From Tolumonas auensis DSM 9187 (GTDB lineage Bacteria > Pseudomonadota > Gammaproteobacteria > Enterobacterales > Aeromonadaceae): a DNA stretch of 64,000 nt. This document shows, piece after piece, positions 48,384 to 63,019 of the stretch. The notes under the pieces are model-generated. The model ran no database searches, had not been told where the DNA came from, and was given only the letters and a program-made list of their open reading frames with translations. The first letter of the stretch is position 1; each line of letters begins with the position of its first letter. Made by a program: the position numbers and the translations under genes. The stretch is taken from assembly GCF_000023065.1 (NCBI RefSeq), contig NC_012691.1, forward strand, positions 3,381,501-3,445,500. The letters are read 5' to 3'.

Positions 48384-48716
48384 TAGTCATACCCTGCTGT
48401 CATACAGCAGGGTACTCTATGAATCCTTTCTTTCATGCTGTTTTATTCTTTAATTGCCTTATTTTTGTGCGCAATAGCACCAAAATGGTTAACTCTTTCA
48501 GCCATATACCTACTATATTCGTAGTATCCACACAGAAGTTATTGTTTTATAACACGAATTATTATGATTAATCATATTGGCATAATTCGTGAATCTTCTT
48601 AGCGCCCCAATACGGGGAATAGCACAAATTTGAGTCAAAAACAGACTCAATTCAGTACATTACCACCACCAAAGCACAGAAATGGGGCGGTATTTGAATC
48701 TACAGAGGAGATGTTG
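48384..48716. promoter_or_regulatory. hemY-amtB intergenic region with hairpin and long palindrome
   Basis: This is 333 A+T-rich bases. A perfect 11-bp stem (48390-48400 with 48404-48414, loop CAT) follows the hemY stop, but its tail has only scattered T. Around 48553-48591 lies a nested palindrome. The rest holds the amtB promoter. I found no proper sigma54 GG-N10-GC element; TGGCA at 48578 lacks the -12 GC. Confidence 0.55.
48553..48591. promoter_or_regulatory. 39-bp nested palindrome upstream of amtB
   Basis: Outer arms CACGAATTAT (48553-48562) and ATAATTCGTG (48582-48591) are perfect complements. Inside them sits a perfect 14-bp palindrome, TATGATTAATCATA (48563-48576). It could be a dimeric regulator site or extrude as a cruciform. 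No binder is known. Confidence 0.75.
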
Positions 48717-49931
48717 GTGGAAACCACAAATGCAATTGCAACCCTGACCAGTGGTGCTGATACCCTGTTTTTATTACTGGGTGCTGTCATGGTACTGGCC
48801 ATGCATGCCGGCTTCGCCTTTCTGGAGCTTGGTACTGTACGTAACAAAAACCAGGTCAACGCACTGGTTAAAATCATTACCGATTTCGGCGTCTCAACGC
48901 TGGCCTATTTTTTCATCGGTTATTTTCTGGCTTACGACAAGAGTTTCCTCAGCAGTGCCGGCACGCTGATGAGCCAGAATGGGCTGGAATTAACTAAGTT
49001 CTTCTTTCTGCTGACTTTTGCAGCCGCAATTCCGGCGATCGTGAGTGGCGGTATCGCTGAACGCGCCCGCTTCTACCCGATGCTGTGCTGTTCCTTCCTG
49101 ATTGTGGGTCTGGTTTATCCGCTGTTTGAAGGGATTGCCTGGAACGGCCGTTTTGGTGTGCAGGAATGGTTCACCTCGCAGTTCGGTGCCCCCTTTCATG
49201 ACTTTGCCGGTTCGGTGGTGGTGCACGCCGTCGGTGGCTGGATTGGTCTGGTCGCGCTGACGTTGCTGGGCATGCGTCGCGGCCGTATCCGCGGCAAACA
49301 AATTTTCAGCTTTGCCCCATCCAATATTCCGATGCTGGCTCTGGGTGCCTGGATCCTGATTGTCGGCTGGTTTGGTTTTAACGTGATGTCGGCACAAAAA
49401 CTGAGCGGCATCAGCGGATTAGTCGCCGTGAACTCATTGATGGCCATGGTGGGCGGTACGCTGGTCGCCATGTTTCTGGGCAAAAATGACCCCGGCTTTA
49501 TCCATAACGGCCCGCTGGCAGGTCTGGTTGCTGTCTGTGCCGGTTCCGATGTAATGCACCCGATTGGTGCATTAGTGGTCGGTGGCGTTGCCGGTGCCAT
49601 CTTCATTATTGTGTTCACGATGCTGCAACGTCGTCCGCAGATTGATGACGTACTCGGGGTCTGGCCGCTGCACGGTCTGTGTGGTGCCTGGGGCGGCATC
49701 GCTGCCGGTATCTTTGGCAGTACCGCACTGGGCGGTATCGGCGGTGTATCCATCCTTTCACAGCTACTCGGTACACTGCTGGGCATTGTGATTGCGGTAG
49801 CCGGTGCCCTGCTGGTTTATGGCACCATGAAGAAATTCGTAGGCCTGCGCCTGTCACAGGAAGATGAACATGAAGGGGCTGACCTCGCAATCCATAAAAT
49901 CAGCGCAGTCATGGACGATCTGAAGTCTTAA
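48717..49931 (+). CDS. Ammonium transporter (Amt family)
   Basis: A 404-residue channel with eleven expected helices. Features include FLELGTVRNKNQVN, GGIAERARFYP, FHDFAGSVVVHAVGGWIGLVALTLLG with the first pore His, and PLHGLCGAWGGIAAGIFG with the second pore His. I choose the GTG at 48717, giving METTNAIATL, which matches the usual start of this Amt subgroup and has AGAGGAG 6 bases upstream. Alternatives are ATG at 48711 and TTG at 48630. No glnK lies beside it, unlike the standard glnK-amtB pair, so regulation may differ. Confidence 0.9.
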   Translation: METTNAIATLTSGADTLFLLLGAVMVLAMHAGFAFLELGTVRNKNQVNALVKIITDFGVSTLAYFFIGYFLAYDKSFLSSAGTLMSQNGLELTKFFFLLTFAAAIPAIVSGGIAERARFYPMLCCSFLIVGLVYPLFEGIAWNGRFGVQEWFTSQFGAPFHDFAGSVVVHAVGGWIGLVALTLLGMRRGRIRGKQIFSFAPSNIPMLALGAWILIVGWFGFNVMSAQKLSGISGLVAVNSLMAMVGGTLVAMFLGKNDPGFIHNGPLAGLVAVCAGSDVMHPIGALVVGGVAGAIFIIVFTMLQRRPQIDDVLGVWPLHGLCGAWGGIAAGIFGSTALGGIGGVSILSQLLGTLLGIVIAVAGALLVYGTMKKFVGLRLSQEDEHEGADLAIHKISAVMDDLKS

Positions 49932-49945
49932 ATTTCCTCTGATTA

Positions 49946-49980
49946 AAAAGCCGTGATCCTGACGATTACGGCTTTTTTTT
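49946..49980 (+). terminator. Rho-independent terminator after amtB
   Basis: AAAGCCGT (49947-49954) pairs with ACGGCTTT (49968-49975), followed by more T. It begins 15 bases after the stop codon. Confidence 0.85.
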
Positions 49981-50009
49981 ATCCGTGCGATAACAGCTGA
50001 TCGGACATA

Positions 50010-50046
50010 AAAAAACGGCCTGTCTGGTATAGACAGGCCGTTTTTT
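50010..50046. terminator. Bidirectional terminator, end of the atp operon
   Basis: A perfect 16-bp stem pairs 50010-50025 with 50031-50046 (core ACGGCCTGTCT) around GGTAT, with T-runs on both strands. It ends the leftward atp operon 22 bases after atpC and blocks read-through from amtB. Confidence 0.92.
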
Positions 50047-50067
50047 CATTAAGGCAGTAAAGCCAAA

Positions 50068-50490
50068 TCAGAAGCGTTTGCGGGTGATCTCGATGACGCG
50101 TAATTGCGCCACTGCTTTCGCCAGTTCGGTGATTGCAGTCGCATAGTCCACATCGCCCGGATTGCCGTGGATTTTCTCCTCGGCAGCCCGTTTGGCAGCC
50201 TGTGCCTTCGCTTCATCCAAATCAGTCGCACGGATCACGGTGTCCGCCAGCACGGTCGCAGCTTCTGGTTGCACTTCCAGCATACCGCCGGAGATGTACA
50301 TCACCTCTTCGGCACCATGCAGTTTAACCAGACGCACCAGACCAGGCTTGATGGAAGTCAGTAACGGTGCATGACCGTGACGGATCCCCAGTTCCCCTTC
50401 CGCGCCGGAAACCTGAACGGATTCCACACGACCGGAAAACAACATGCCTTCAGCACTGACCACATCCAGGTGGAAGGTAATCTCAGCCAT
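50068..50490 (-). CDS. atpC: ATP synthase F1 epsilon subunit
   Basis: A 140-residue central-stalk subunit with a beta-sandwich ([46 protein letters not shown]) and a C-terminal helical hairpin that can inhibit ATP hydrolysis. It is the last gene of the operon, 17 bases after atpD. It begins [14 protein letters not shown], as in E. coli. Confidence 0.96.
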   Translation of the reverse strand: MAEITFHLDVVSAEGMLFSGRVESVQVSGAEGELGIRHGHAPLLTSIKPGLVRLVKLHGAEEVMYISGGMLEVQPEAATVLADTVIRATDLDEAKAQAAKRAAEEKIHGNPGDVDYATAITELAKAVAQLRVIEITRKRF

Positions 50491-50507
50491 AGAGCCTCCT
50501 GCCTGAA

Positions 50508-52792
<2,285 letters not shown>

Positions 52793-52836
52793 TGCTGACT
52801 CTCCACATCAGAGGCTGCCTTACGGCAGCCGCGTTA

Positions 52837-54378
52837 TTACCAGGTATGAGTCGCTTTGAAGCTATCGATCAATGCAGACAGACGCGCAACGATGTCATCG
52901 TTGTAATCTGCTTTTGCATTAATTTCAGCCATCAGATCAGCATGCTCATTGTTGGCATAAGAGAGCAGCGCTGCTTCAAAGTCGCCGATCTTGTTCAGTT
53001 CGACATCTTCCAGATAGCCACGCTCAGCAGCGAACAGTACCAGCGCTTGCTGGGCCACACTCATCGGTGCGTACTGTTTCTGCTTCATCAGCTCAGTCAC
53101 TTTCTGACCATGGTTCAGCTGTTTACGGGTTGCATCGTCCAGATCAGAAGAGAACTGTGCGAACGCCGCCAGTTCACGATACTGTGCCAGTGCGGTACGG
53201 ATACCACCGGACAGTTTCTTGATGATCTTGGTCTGAGCAGCACCACCCACACGGGATACCGAAATACCCGGGTCAACCGCAGGACGAATACCGGCGTTGA
53301 ACAGTTGAGTGGTCAGGAAGATCTGACCGTCAGTAATCGAAATTACGTTGGTCGGAACGAATGCAGACACGTCACCGGCCTGAGTTTCAATGATTGGCAG
53401 TGCCGTCAGAGAACCAGTCTGGCCTTTTACCGCGCCTTTGGTGAACGCTTCCACATAATCTGTGTTAACGCGGGAAGCACGTTCCAGCAGACGGGAGTGT
53501 AAATAGAACACGTCGCCTGGGTAAGCTTCACGTCCTGGCGGACGACGCAGCAGCAGAGAGATCTGACGGTAAGCCACAGCGTGCTTGGACAGATCGTCAT
53601 AAATAATCAGTGCATCTTCACCGCGGTCACGGAAATACTCACCCATGGTACAACCAGAGTAAGGCGCCAGATATTGCAGAGAAGCTGATTCAGAAGCAGA
53701 TGCCACCACCACGATGGTGTTAGCCAGTGCACCGTGCTCTTCCAGTTTGCGCACCACGTTAGCGATGGTTGACGCTTTCTGGCCGATAGCCACGTACACA
53801 CATTTGATGCCGGAATCTTTCTGGTTGATGATCGCGTCGATCGCCAGCGCGGTTTTACCGGTCTGACGGTCACCGATGATCAGCTCACGCTGGCCACGGC
53901 CGATTGGGATCATTGCATCAACTGCTTTATAACCAGTTTGTACTGGCTGAGAAACAGATTGACGTTCGATTACGCCTGGTGCAATCACTTCTACCGGAGC
54001 AAAGCCATCGTTTTCGATAGGGCCTTTACCATCAATAGGCTGACCCAGTGTGTTAACCACACGGCCCAGCAGACCACGACCAACCGGCACTTCCAGAATA
54101 CGACCGGTACCCGTTACTTTCTGGCCTTCAGCCAGATCAGTGTACGGGCCCATGACGATAGCACCAACAGAGTCACGCTCCAGGTTCAGAGCCAGACCAT
54201 AGCTGTTGCCAGGCAGTTCGATCATTTCACCTTGCATGACATCAGCAAGGCCATGAATACGAATAATACCGTCGCTGACCGATACGATAGTCCCTTCATT
54301 GCGGGCCTCGGTCACGACGTTGAATTGCGCGATACGCTTTTTAATCAGCTCGGCAATTTCAGTGGAGTTGAGTTGCAT
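52837..54378 (-). CDS. atpA: ATP synthase F1 alpha subunit
   Basis: A 513-residue non-catalytic nucleotide-binding subunit. The Walker A is [14 protein letters not shown], and [19 protein letters not shown] is the alpha-specific signature with the arginine finger region. The length equals E. coli AtpA. It starts [19 protein letters not shown]. Confidence 0.98.
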   Translation of the reverse strand: MQLNSTEIAELIKKRIAQFNVVTEARNEGTIVSVSDGIIRIHGLADVMQGEMIELPGNSYGLALNLERDSVGAIVMGPYTDLAEGQKVTGTGRILEVPVGRGLLGRVVNTLGQPIDGKGPIENDGFAPVEVIAPGVIERQSVSQPVQTGYKAVDAMIPIGRGQRELIIGDRQTGKTALAIDAIINQKDSGIKCVYVAIGQKASTIANVVRKLEEHGALANTIVVVASASESASLQYLAPYSGCTMGEYFRDRGEDALIIYDDLSKHAVAYRQISLLLRRPPGREAYPGDVFYLHSRLLERASRVNTDYVEAFTKGAVKGQTGSLTALPIIETQAGDVSAFVPTNVISITDGQIFLTTQLFNAGIRPAVDPGISVSRVGGAAQTKIIKKLSGGIRTALAQYRELAAFAQFSSDLDDATRKQLNHGQKVTELMKQKQYAPMSVAQQALVLFAAERGYLEDVELNKIGDFEAALLSYANNEHADLMAEINAKADYNDDIVARLSALIDSFKATHTW

Positions 54379-54392
54379 GCTTTAATCCCCAA

Positions 54393-54926
54393 TCAAGATT
54401 GCAATGCTTCCGCCAAGCGGTTGAGTTTACTGCGAACGCTGGCATCGATGATGTCATCACCGATCTTGATCACCAGACCGGCCATCAACGATGGATCCAG
54501 CTGACAATTCAGACGTACTGTGCGCTGATAACGTGCTTCCAGAGATTTCTGGATTTTCACTTTTTCCGCTTCAGATAACGCTGCCGCAGAGGTGATCTGC
54601 GCTTCCAGTTCTTTGTCCAGTTCTGCTTTCAGTGCCGAAAACTCAGCAACGACCGCAGGCAGTACACTCAAACGTCCGTTTTCAGCCATGACCCGGATCA
54701 GGTTCTGGCCTTGCTCGTTCAGTTGTTCACCACAAATCTGGTTAAACAACTGCGCCAGTTGTTCTGGCGCCATAGAGCTGTGGATCACCTGTTGTACGGT
54801 ATCGTCTTTCGACACTTCGGCCGCAAAGAGCAACATCGATAACCAGCTATCCACCGCTTTCTGTTCAACGGCAAAATCGAACGCGGCTTTGGCGTAGGGG
54901 CGCGCAATGGTTGTCACTTCAGACAT
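54393..54926 (-). CDS. atpH: ATP synthase F1 delta subunit
   Basis: A 177-residue stator subunit linking the top of F1 to the b dimer. It has TIARPYAKAAFDFAVEQKAVDSW at the N-terminus and LSEAEKVKIQKSLEARYQRTVRLNCQLDPSLMAGLVIKIGDDIIDASVRSKLNRLAEAL at the C-terminus. It lies 14 bases before atpA. Confidence 0.96.
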   Translation of the reverse strand: MSEVTTIARPYAKAAFDFAVEQKAVDSWLSMLLFAAEVSKDDTVQQVIHSSMAPEQLAQLFNQICGEQLNEQGQNLIRVMAENGRLSVLPAVVAEFSALKAELDKELEAQITSAAALSEAEKVKIQKSLEARYQRTVRLNCQLDPSLMAGLVIKIGDDIIDASVRSKLNRLAEALQS

Positions 54927-54940
54927 AGCCCCGGCTCCCC

Positions 54941-55690
<750 letters not shown>

Positions 55691-55722
55691 TCAAAAATAT
55701 GAACAAAACGTTGATCAAAAAA

Positions 55723-56900
<1,178 letters not shown>

Positions 56901-57105
56901 TCAGCTTCTCCGATCTTGTAACGCCTTATTACGGCGCAATTAATTAACATAAAACCAACAAAAAAGCATCCTTTTGTTAAAAAGCACCGCAACGAGCATT
57001 TAACATATATCTTAAATGTAACTATCTGGTGCGAAAGGATTTTTTTTACTGATTAAAGCAAAACATTAGCCCAATAAAACTGAAAAAACCAGCCGTTTTT
57101 GTGAA
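56901..57105. promoter_or_regulatory. A+T-rich region between parB and the atp operon
   Basis: 205 bases, with A/T tracts throughout, that should hold the atp promoter. No single -35/-10 pair stands out and there is no obvious terminator stem for parB. Confidence 0.4.
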
Positions 57106-58014
57106 CTAGCTCAAATTGAAAAGGTGGCGGATTTTCTCAAATTCCGCAGCATTCTGATAACTCAGAATAATCTTGCCGTTATTATCACCGGAACGGACAA
57201 ATTGTACGGAAAGCCCCAATTGACCGGACAAGGATTCAGACCAGACAACACTTTGCTGATCCACTTCCGGTTCCGGCTTGGCTGCCGCCGGATTCAACAG
57301 CTTCTGCACCATCCGCTCGGTATCACGAACAGTCAGACTTTTCTGCGCTACAGTACGGGCAACTTCACTCTGCTGTTCACCTTCCAGACTGAGCAAGGCA
57401 CGGGCATGCCCCATGTCCAGATCACCGTGCTCCACCAGTTGTTTGACATCTTCATTAAGATTATTCAAACGCAACAGGTTACTGACCGCAGAACGGGATT
57501 TGCCCACCGCTTCCGCCACCTGCTGGTGGGACAGTTCAAATTCGGTCATCAACCGCTGTAAGGCAACCGCTTCTTCGATGGCATTCAGATCTTCCCGCTG
57601 AATGTTTTCAATCAGCGCTATCGCCACCGCCGCATTGTCTTCGACGTTTTTGATCAGGCAGGGTACTGTTTCCAGCCGGACTAACTGGCAGGCACGCCAG
57701 CGCCGTTCACCGGCAATGATCTCGTACTGCTGTTCCGCCAGCTGACGCACCACGATCGGCTGAATAACGCCTTGGGCACGGATTGAATTCGCCAGATCTT
57801 CCAGCGCATCCTGCGACATATCGCGGCGCGGCTGATATTTGCCGGGACGCAGCCAGCTTACCGGCAGGATCTGCAGTTCACCTTTCTGGTTATCCACTTT
57901 GTCTTGCGCGGCATCAGCCTGAATATCACTTAAAATTTGTTTCTGCCGGGCGACCTGACTGGTACCCAGTAATGCTTCCAGGCCTTTGCCTAAACCGCGT
58001 TTTTTGGATGTCAT
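57106..58014 (-). CDS. parB: Chromosome partitioning protein ParB
   Basis: A 302-residue CTPase and parS-binding protein. The N-terminal ParA-interacting patch is KKRGLGKGLEALLG. QYEIIAGERRWRACQL is the CTP-binding box (GERRxRA), and LSHQQVAEAVGKSRSAVSNLLRLNNL is the DNA-binding helix-turn-helix. A C-terminal dimer domain closes it. It lies 11 bases after parA. Enteric bacteria such as E. coli lack chromosomal parAB. Confidence 0.97.
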   Translation of the reverse strand: MTSKKRGLGKGLEALLGTSQVARQKQILSDIQADAAQDKVDNQKGELQILPVSWLRPGKYQPRRDMSQDALEDLANSIRAQGVIQPIVVRQLAEQQYEIIAGERRWRACQLVRLETVPCLIKNVEDNAAVAIALIENIQREDLNAIEEAVALQRLMTEFELSHQQVAEAVGKSRSAVSNLLRLNNLNEDVKQLVEHGDLDMGHARALLSLEGEQQSEVARTVAQKSLTVRDTERMVQKLLNPAAAKPEPEVDQQSVVWSESLSGQLGLSVQFVRSGDNNGKIILSYQNAAEFEKIRHLFNLS

Positions 58015-58025
58015 AACAGATTATC

Positions 58026-58817
58026 TCACGCTGAGGCTTCGGCCTTTTGTTGCTGCTCTTCCCGGCGCAGCAATTCGCCGGCCAGTCCCAGATAGGCTTT
58101 GGAGCCAAGGGAACTCTTGTCGTAATACATCACCGGGGTGCCGTGGCTGGGTGCTTCGGCCAGACGGACATTACGCGGAATAATGGTCCGGTATACCTTG
58201 TCGCCGAAATATTGCTTCAGCTGTTCCGATACTTCGTTCGAGAGCCGGTTACGGTGATCGAACATCGTTCGCAGTACACCTTCAATTTTCAGATTCGGAT
58301 TCACCACGGCAGCCAGTTTACTGATGGTATCCACCAGAGCGGTCAGTCCTTCCAGCGCAAAATATTCGCACTGCATCGGCACCAGCACCGAGTCGGCCGC
58401 CGACATGGCGTTGACGGTCAGCAGGTTCAGCGCCGGCGGACAGTCGATAAAAATATAATCGTAGTCATCGCGGATCGGAGCCAGCGCGTTGCGCAGACGG
58501 ATTTCCCGGGCAAACACTTCCATCAGCCGGATTTCGGCGGCAGTCGCATCTCCGTTGGCCGCAATCAGATCATAACCGCCTGTGGTTTCGGTGATGATCA
58601 CATCGCGGACCGGCATTTCTTCCACCAGTAATTCGTAGATCGTCCGGTCGGTTTCGTATTTATTAACGCCGCTGGCCATAGTGGCATTGCCCTGCGGATC
58701 GAGATCGATCAGCAGCACCTTGCGACGCGTCGCCGCCATTGAAGCAGCCAAATTCACGCTGGTGGTAGTTTTACCAACCCCACCTTTCTGGTTTGCTATG
58801 GCAATGACTTTTCCCAC
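58026..58817 (-). CDS. parA: Chromosome partitioning ATPase ParA
   Basis: A 263-residue deviant-Walker ATPase. [18 protein letters not shown] carries the signature lysine, [17 protein letters not shown] the A' motif and [17 protein letters not shown] the Walker B. It drives segregation of the origin with ParB. It lies between rsmG and parB next to oriC, the standard chromosomal location. Confidence 0.97.
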   Translation of the reverse strand: MGKVIAIANQKGGVGKTTTSVNLAASMAATRRKVLLIDLDPQGNATMASGVNKYETDRTIYELLVEEMPVRDVIITETTGGYDLIAANGDATAAEIRLMEVFAREIRLRNALAPIRDDYDYIFIDCPPALNLLTVNAMSAADSVLVPMQCEYFALEGLTALVDTISKLAAVVNPNLKIEGVLRTMFDHRNRLSNEVSEQLKQYFGDKVYRTIIPRNVRLAEAPSHGTPVMYYDKSSLGSKAYLGLAGELLRREEQQQKAEASA

Positions 58818-58828
58818 AGTTGCGGATC

Positions 58829-59458
58829 CTAAAGTTGTTTTTTCACAATAATCAGATGACGTTCGGCATCAAGCTGCGGCACATCCAGACGATGCGCGGA
58901 AACCAGCTCAAAACCACTCAGCAGGCTTTCCAGTTCATCCTGCGGATAAAGACCTTTCAGCGCCAGAAAAACGCCCTGGGGGGCCGGCAGGTGCCGACAC
59001 CAGCTCAGCATATCATTCAGTGAGGCGAAAGCCCGGCTCAGTACACCATCGAAGCCGGTTTCATCATGGAATTCTTCCACCCGCGACTGCACGGCAACGA
59101 CATTTTTCAGACCCAGTTCCAGAATAACCTGGCGGATAAACCGGATCCGCTTACCCAGACTGTCCAGTAACACAAACTGCTTGTCCGGCTGCACAATCGC
59201 CAGCGGCAGACCGGGCAAGCCCGGTCCGGTGCCGACATCGATAAAGCGGCTGCCGTTCAGATACGGTGCCACCACGATGCTGTCGAGGATATGGCGGACC
59301 AGCATGGCTTCCGGTTCACGAACCGAAGTCAGATTGTATGCCTTGTTCCACTTGTGCAGCAACCCGACCAGCGCCAGCAGTTGCTGTTTCTGCTGATCGG
59401 ACAGCGATATATTGGCTTGTTGCAGCAGTGATTCCAGCTGCGGAAGTAATGTTTGCAT
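58829..59458 (-). CDS. rsmG: 16S rRNA m7G527 methyltransferase
   Basis: A 209-residue SAM-dependent methyltransferase (formerly gidB). The SAM-binding motif is [18 protein letters not shown], with [19 protein letters not shown] before it and [13 protein letters not shown] after it. It starts 4 bases after mnmG ends. Confidence 0.96.
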   Translation of the reverse strand: MQTLLPQLESLLQQANISLSDQQKQQLLALVGLLHKWNKAYNLTSVREPEAMLVRHILDSIVVAPYLNGSRFIDVGTGPGLPGLPLAIVQPDKQFVLLDSLGKRIRFIRQVILELGLKNVVAVQSRVEEFHDETGFDGVLSRAFASLNDMLSWCRHLPAPQGVFLALKGLYPQDELESLLSGFELVSAHRLDVPQLDAERHLIIVKKQL

Positions 59459-59462
59459 ATTA

Positions 59463-61352
59463 TCAGGCCGATTTACGCAGCAGGCCGCGTTTTTTCAGAT
59501 GAACTAACAAAATGGAAATTGCCGCCGGGGTGACACCGGAGATACGGGACGCCTGACCAATGGTCTGCGGTTTGGTATCGTTCAGTTTGATACACACCTC
59601 TTTCGACAATCCCGGTACTTCGCTGTAATCCAGATCCAGTGGCAACAGCGTCTCTTCATGGCGTAGCTGTTTGTCGATCTCATCCTGCTGGCGATCGATG
59701 TAACCGGCATATTTGACCTGAATTTCAATCTGTTCCGATGCTTGCGGATGTTCGATCCCCGGACCAACGCCTTCGATCGCCATCAGATCCTGATAATTGA
59801 CTTCCGGACGGCGCAGCAGATCCTCCAGACTGGCCGGACGGCTCAGCGGTGTTTTCAGGATCTTGTTCAAACCTTCGGTGGCCGGATGTTGCGGCTGGAT
59901 CCAGGTGTCCTGCAGACGCTGCTGTTCCTGTGCCATCATCTCCAGTTTGTGGTTGAAGAACGCCCAGCGTTCGTCATTGACCAGACCCAGCTCACGGCCA
60001 ACCGGTGTCAGACGCAAATCAGCATTGTCTTCACGCAGCAGCAGACGGTATTCCGCCCGGCTGGTAAACATGCGGTACGGTTCTTTGGTACCCAGTGTGG
60101 AGAGATCGTCCATCAGCACCCCGATATAGGCCTGATCCCGACGCGGTGCCCACGGATCCTTATCCTGAGCCCGCAGTGCCGCGTTGATCCCGGCCAACAT
60201 GCCTTGTGCAGCCGCTTCTTCGTAACCGGTGGTGCCGTTGATCTGGCCGGCAAAAAACAGGTTTTGCAGGCATTTGTTTTCCATGTTCGGTTTCAGATCC
60301 CGCGGATCGAAGAAATCATATTCGATCGCATAACCGGGGCGGGCAATATGCGCATTGGCAAAGCCTTTCATCGAACGCACGATCTGTACCTGCACATCAA
60401 ACGGCAGGCTGGTGGAGATGCCGTTCGGATAGAGTTCATGCGTGGTCAAACCTTCCGGTTCGATAAAGATCTGATGCGCGTCCTTGTCGGCAAAACGCAT
60501 GATCTTGTCTTCGATCGACGGGCAGTAACGCGGGCCGATCCCTTCGATCACCCCGGCATACATCGGACTGCGATCCAGATTGGCGCGGATCACATCATGT
60601 GTCTGCACATTGGTATGGGTGATGAAACAGGGTACCTGGCGCGGATGCTGTTCCGGTTTACCCAGATAGGAGAATACCGGCACCGGATCGTCACCCAGTT
60701 GCATCTGCAACTGTGAAAAATCCACCGAACGCGCATCAATGCGGGGCGGGGTACCGGTTTTTAACCGGCCAACACGCAGTGGCATTTCACGCATGCGCTC
60801 TGCCAGCGTTACCGAGGCCGGATCACCGGAGCGACCACCGCGGTAATGTTCCATACCGATGTGGATCAGGCCGTTTAAGAAGGTGCCCGCGGTCAGTACC
60901 ACGGTTTTGGACAGAATACGGATCCCCGCCTGTGTCACGACACCACAGACACGATCGCCTTCCAGGATCAGATCATCGCAGGCTTGCTGAAACAGCTGCA
61001 GATTCGGGTAGTTTTCCAGGGTATGGCGGATGGTTTGTTTGTACAGCAGGCGATCCGCTTGTGCCCGGGTTGCCCGTACGGCCGGGCCTTTGGATGAATT
61101 CAGAATGCGGAACTGGATCCCGGCGTGATCAATGGCTTGTGCCATGATGCCGCCCATGGCATCCACTTCTTTGACCAGATGGCCCTTACCGATCCCTCCG
61201 ATGGCCGGATTACAAGACATATGTCCTAATGTCTCAATGTTGTGAGTCAGCAACAGGGTTTTCATGCCCATACGTGCTGCTGCGGTTGCGGCTTCTGTGC
61301 CAGCGTGACCTCCGCCAACCACAATCACATCGAATTGATCATGATACTGCAT
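59463..61352 (-). CDS. mnmG: tRNA uridine 5-carboxymethylaminomethyl modification enzyme MnmG
   Basis: A 629-residue FAD protein (formerly gidA) that works with MnmE on the wobble uridine of some tRNAs. I start at the ATG at 61352 ([22 protein letters not shown]), with GGAG 7 bases upstream. Two further codons from a TTG are unlikely. The FAD motif [17 protein letters not shown], the [22 protein letters not shown] block with the catalytic cysteine, and the C-terminal [17 protein letters not shown] are conserved. It borders oriC, as in E. coli. Confidence 0.97.
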   Translation of the reverse strand: MQYHDQFDVIVVGGGHAGTEAATAAARMGMKTLLLTHNIETLGHMSCNPAIGGIGKGHLVKEVDAMGGIMAQAIDHAGIQFRILNSSKGPAVRATRAQADRLLYKQTIRHTLENYPNLQLFQQACDDLILEGDRVCGVVTQAGIRILSKTVVLTAGTFLNGLIHIGMEHYRGGRSGDPASVTLAERMREMPLRVGRLKTGTPPRIDARSVDFSQLQMQLGDDPVPVFSYLGKPEQHPRQVPCFITHTNVQTHDVIRANLDRSPMYAGVIEGIGPRYCPSIEDKIMRFADKDAHQIFIEPEGLTTHELYPNGISTSLPFDVQVQIVRSMKGFANAHIARPGYAIEYDFFDPRDLKPNMENKCLQNLFFAGQINGTTGYEEAAAQGMLAGINAALRAQDKDPWAPRRDQAYIGVLMDDLSTLGTKEPYRMFTSRAEYRLLLREDNADLRLTPVGRELGLVNDERWAFFNHKLEMMAQEQQRLQDTWIQPQHPATEGLNKILKTPLSRPASLEDLLRRPEVNYQDLMAIEGVGPGIEHPQASEQIEIQVKYAGYIDRQQDEIDKQLRHEETLLPLDLDYSEVPGLSKEVCIKLNDTKPQTIGQASRISGVTPAAISILLVHLKKRGLLRKSA

Positions 61353-61399
61353 ATGCAAACTCCAATTTCTGCCATCAAGGATCGTTGTTCAGTGGGGCG

Positions 61400-61870
61400 C
61401 ATATTCTAGCGGGTTTACCGGATCAATAAAATCAAAGAACGATCTTAGGGGAGAATGCGTTTGCTAATTAGATCTAGGATCTTTTAATGATCTTCTTATT
61501 GATCTTTATTATATAGATCGAGGGTATCTGTGAATAACTTAAAAATGATCAGATTGATCAAGGTGTTGGGGTGGATCCAATCCTGTGGTTTTTCCGGGAT
61601 CCAGAGCGGTTGAACATGAGCATAACCAGGCATGTTATACACAGACCTATCTGAGGTATCTAGTTGTTAATAGGATAAAAAGAGCTTATTCAGAGGGTTT
61701 AAGGGTGGTTATGCACAAAACTTTTTTTCATGATCCTAATCTGTGGGTATCTGGTTTTTTATGATGATCGAGTTGTCAGTGAACTGTGGATAAATCTGTG
61801 CAAGGCTTTCTGCGGCACGATCGTTTACGGAAGTGGATAAGATCATAAGCGGAAAAAGGGATCTGGTCAC
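61400..61870. other. oriC: Chromosomal replication origin oriC
   Basis: It lies between mnmG and mioC, the E. coli oriC position, with no gene inside. Three consecutive GATCTT-type 13-mers start at 61478, 61489 and 61501 (the unwinding element). DnaA boxes seen are TGTGAATAA at 61529-61537 (R1-like, one mismatch), TTATACACA at 61635-61643 (identical to E. coli R2), TTATGCACA at 61709-61717 and TGTGGATAA at 61785-61793 (perfect). AGTGGATAA at 61832-61840 is possibly the mioC promoter box. By eye I count about 18 GATC sites in the intergenic region, far above chance. Bounds are approximate. Confidence 0.93.
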
Positions 61871-61903
61871 GTGATGGTGGTGATCCCCTGAAGCGGAGGA
61901 TGA

Positions 61904-62359
61904 TCAGTTCAGCAGCATGTTCCATTCGGAGAACCAGATGTCGGCGGCATCTTCCGGAATGTCATGTTGGGTGACATCAATTTCCAGTCGTTCGCCGACT
62001 TTCTGAGCACCGGTCTGTTCCATTAACTGATCCAGCAGACGGCCACCTGCACAGAATGTATCGTAATTACTGTCGCCCAGCGCGACGACGGCGTAGCGGA
62101 GATCCGCCAGTTGAGGCTGCCGTTGTGCCAGATCCTGCGTAAACGGTTGCAGGTTATCAGGAACTTGTCCGGCACCGTGCGTGGAGGTCACAATCAGCCA
62201 GAGGGTATCCGACCCTTTGCTGGCCAGCAGGTTATTCAGATCAGGCTGATAATGCAGCTCTGTGCTGTGCTGCTGTGCCTGCAGCTGTTCAGCCAGGTGT
62301 TCCGCCACATATTCAGCGGCACCGAGGGTGGAACCAATAATGATATCGATATGCGCCAT
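61904..62359 (-). CDS. mioC: Flavodoxin-like protein MioC
   Basis: A 151-residue FMN flavodoxin. IIIGSTLGAAEYVAEHLAEQL is the phosphate loop, followed by LIVTSTHGAGQVPDNLQPF and YAVVALGDSNYDTFCAGGR. It is transcribed towards oriC as in E. coli, where passage of this transcript affects initiation. Confidence 0.95.
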   Translation of the reverse strand: MAHIDIIIGSTLGAAEYVAEHLAEQLQAQQHSTELHYQPDLNNLLASKGSDTLWLIVTSTHGAGQVPDNLQPFTQDLAQRQPQLADLRYAVVALGDSNYDTFCAGGRLLDQLMEQTGAQKVGERLEIDVTQHDIPEDAADIWFSEWNMLLN

Positions 62360-62370
62360 ATTTGCTCCTT

Positions 62371-62397
62371 AAAAAAAAGGAGCCCTGAGGCTCCTTT
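62371..62397 (-). terminator. Rho-independent terminator after efp
   Basis: On the minus strand a 9-bp stem (AAAGGAGCC with GGCTCCTTT, loop TCAG) is followed by a T-run. It lies 25 bases after the efp stop and directly before mioC. Confidence 0.9.
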
Positions 62398-62421
62398 AGA
62401 TACGCATTTGTGCAGATAAGA

Positions 62422-62985
62422 CTACACGCGGCGTTTGAATTCACCGGTACGGGTGTCGATTTCGATCTTGTCGCCGATTTTAACGAAATCTGCAACAGAG
62501 ATAGTCGCATCAGTACCTTTCAGCTTAGCTGGTTTCATTACTTTACCGGAAGTATCGCCACGTACTGATGGTTCAGTGTATTCCACTTCACGTACGATAG
62601 TGATTGGCAGTTCCATGGAGATCGCTTTGCCATCGTAGAAGGTAACTTCACAGATGTCTTCCATACCGTCGATCAGGTAGTTCAGTACGTCGCCCAGGTT
62701 TTCTTTTTCAATGTCGTACTGGTTGTATTCAGTATCCATGAACACATACATTGGATCAGCGAAGTAAGAATAAGTACATTCTTTACGTTCCAGCTGTACG
62801 GTGTCCAGTTTATCATCTGCTTTGAACACAGTTTCAGCACCTGCGCCAGACAGCAGGTTTTTCATTTTCATTTTAACGACGGCAGAGTTACGGCCGGATT
62901 TGTTGAATTCGGTTTTCAGTACGACCATAGGGTCTTTACCGATCATGATTACGTTACCGACACGGATTTCCTGAGCGATTTTCAT
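62422..62985 (-). CDS. efp: Elongation factor P, arginine (rhamnosylated) type
   Basis: A 187-residue translation factor that rescues ribosomes stalled at polyproline. The tip of domain I reads [12 protein letters not shown], with Arg32 where E. coli EF-P has the Lys34 modified by EpmA/EpmB. This marks the EarP-modified class, and earP is indeed the next gene. The rest ([70 protein letters not shown]) is a complete three-domain EF-P. Confidence 0.96.
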   Translation of the reverse strand: MKIAQEIRVGNVIMIGKDPMVVLKTEFNKSGRNSAVVKMKMKNLLSGAGAETVFKADDKLDTVQLERKECTYSYFADPMYVFMDTEYNQYDIEKENLGDVLNYLIDGMEDICEVTFYDGKAISMELPITIVREVEYTEPSVRGDTSGKVMKPAKLKGTDATISVADFVKIGDKIEIDTRTGEFKRRV

Positions 62986-63019
62986 GTGTTCAATTCCTGA
63001 ATTGAGCTTAGCTATATAT

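Noticed and set aside
48578-48594. Sigma54 promoter before amtB
   Set aside because: TGGCA is present but the required GC at -12 is missing at the right spacing.
59742-60716. 324-codon open frame antisense to mnmG
   Set aside because: It is completely overlapped by the highly conserved mnmG. Its His/Arg/Gln-rich translation is typical of a shadow frame.
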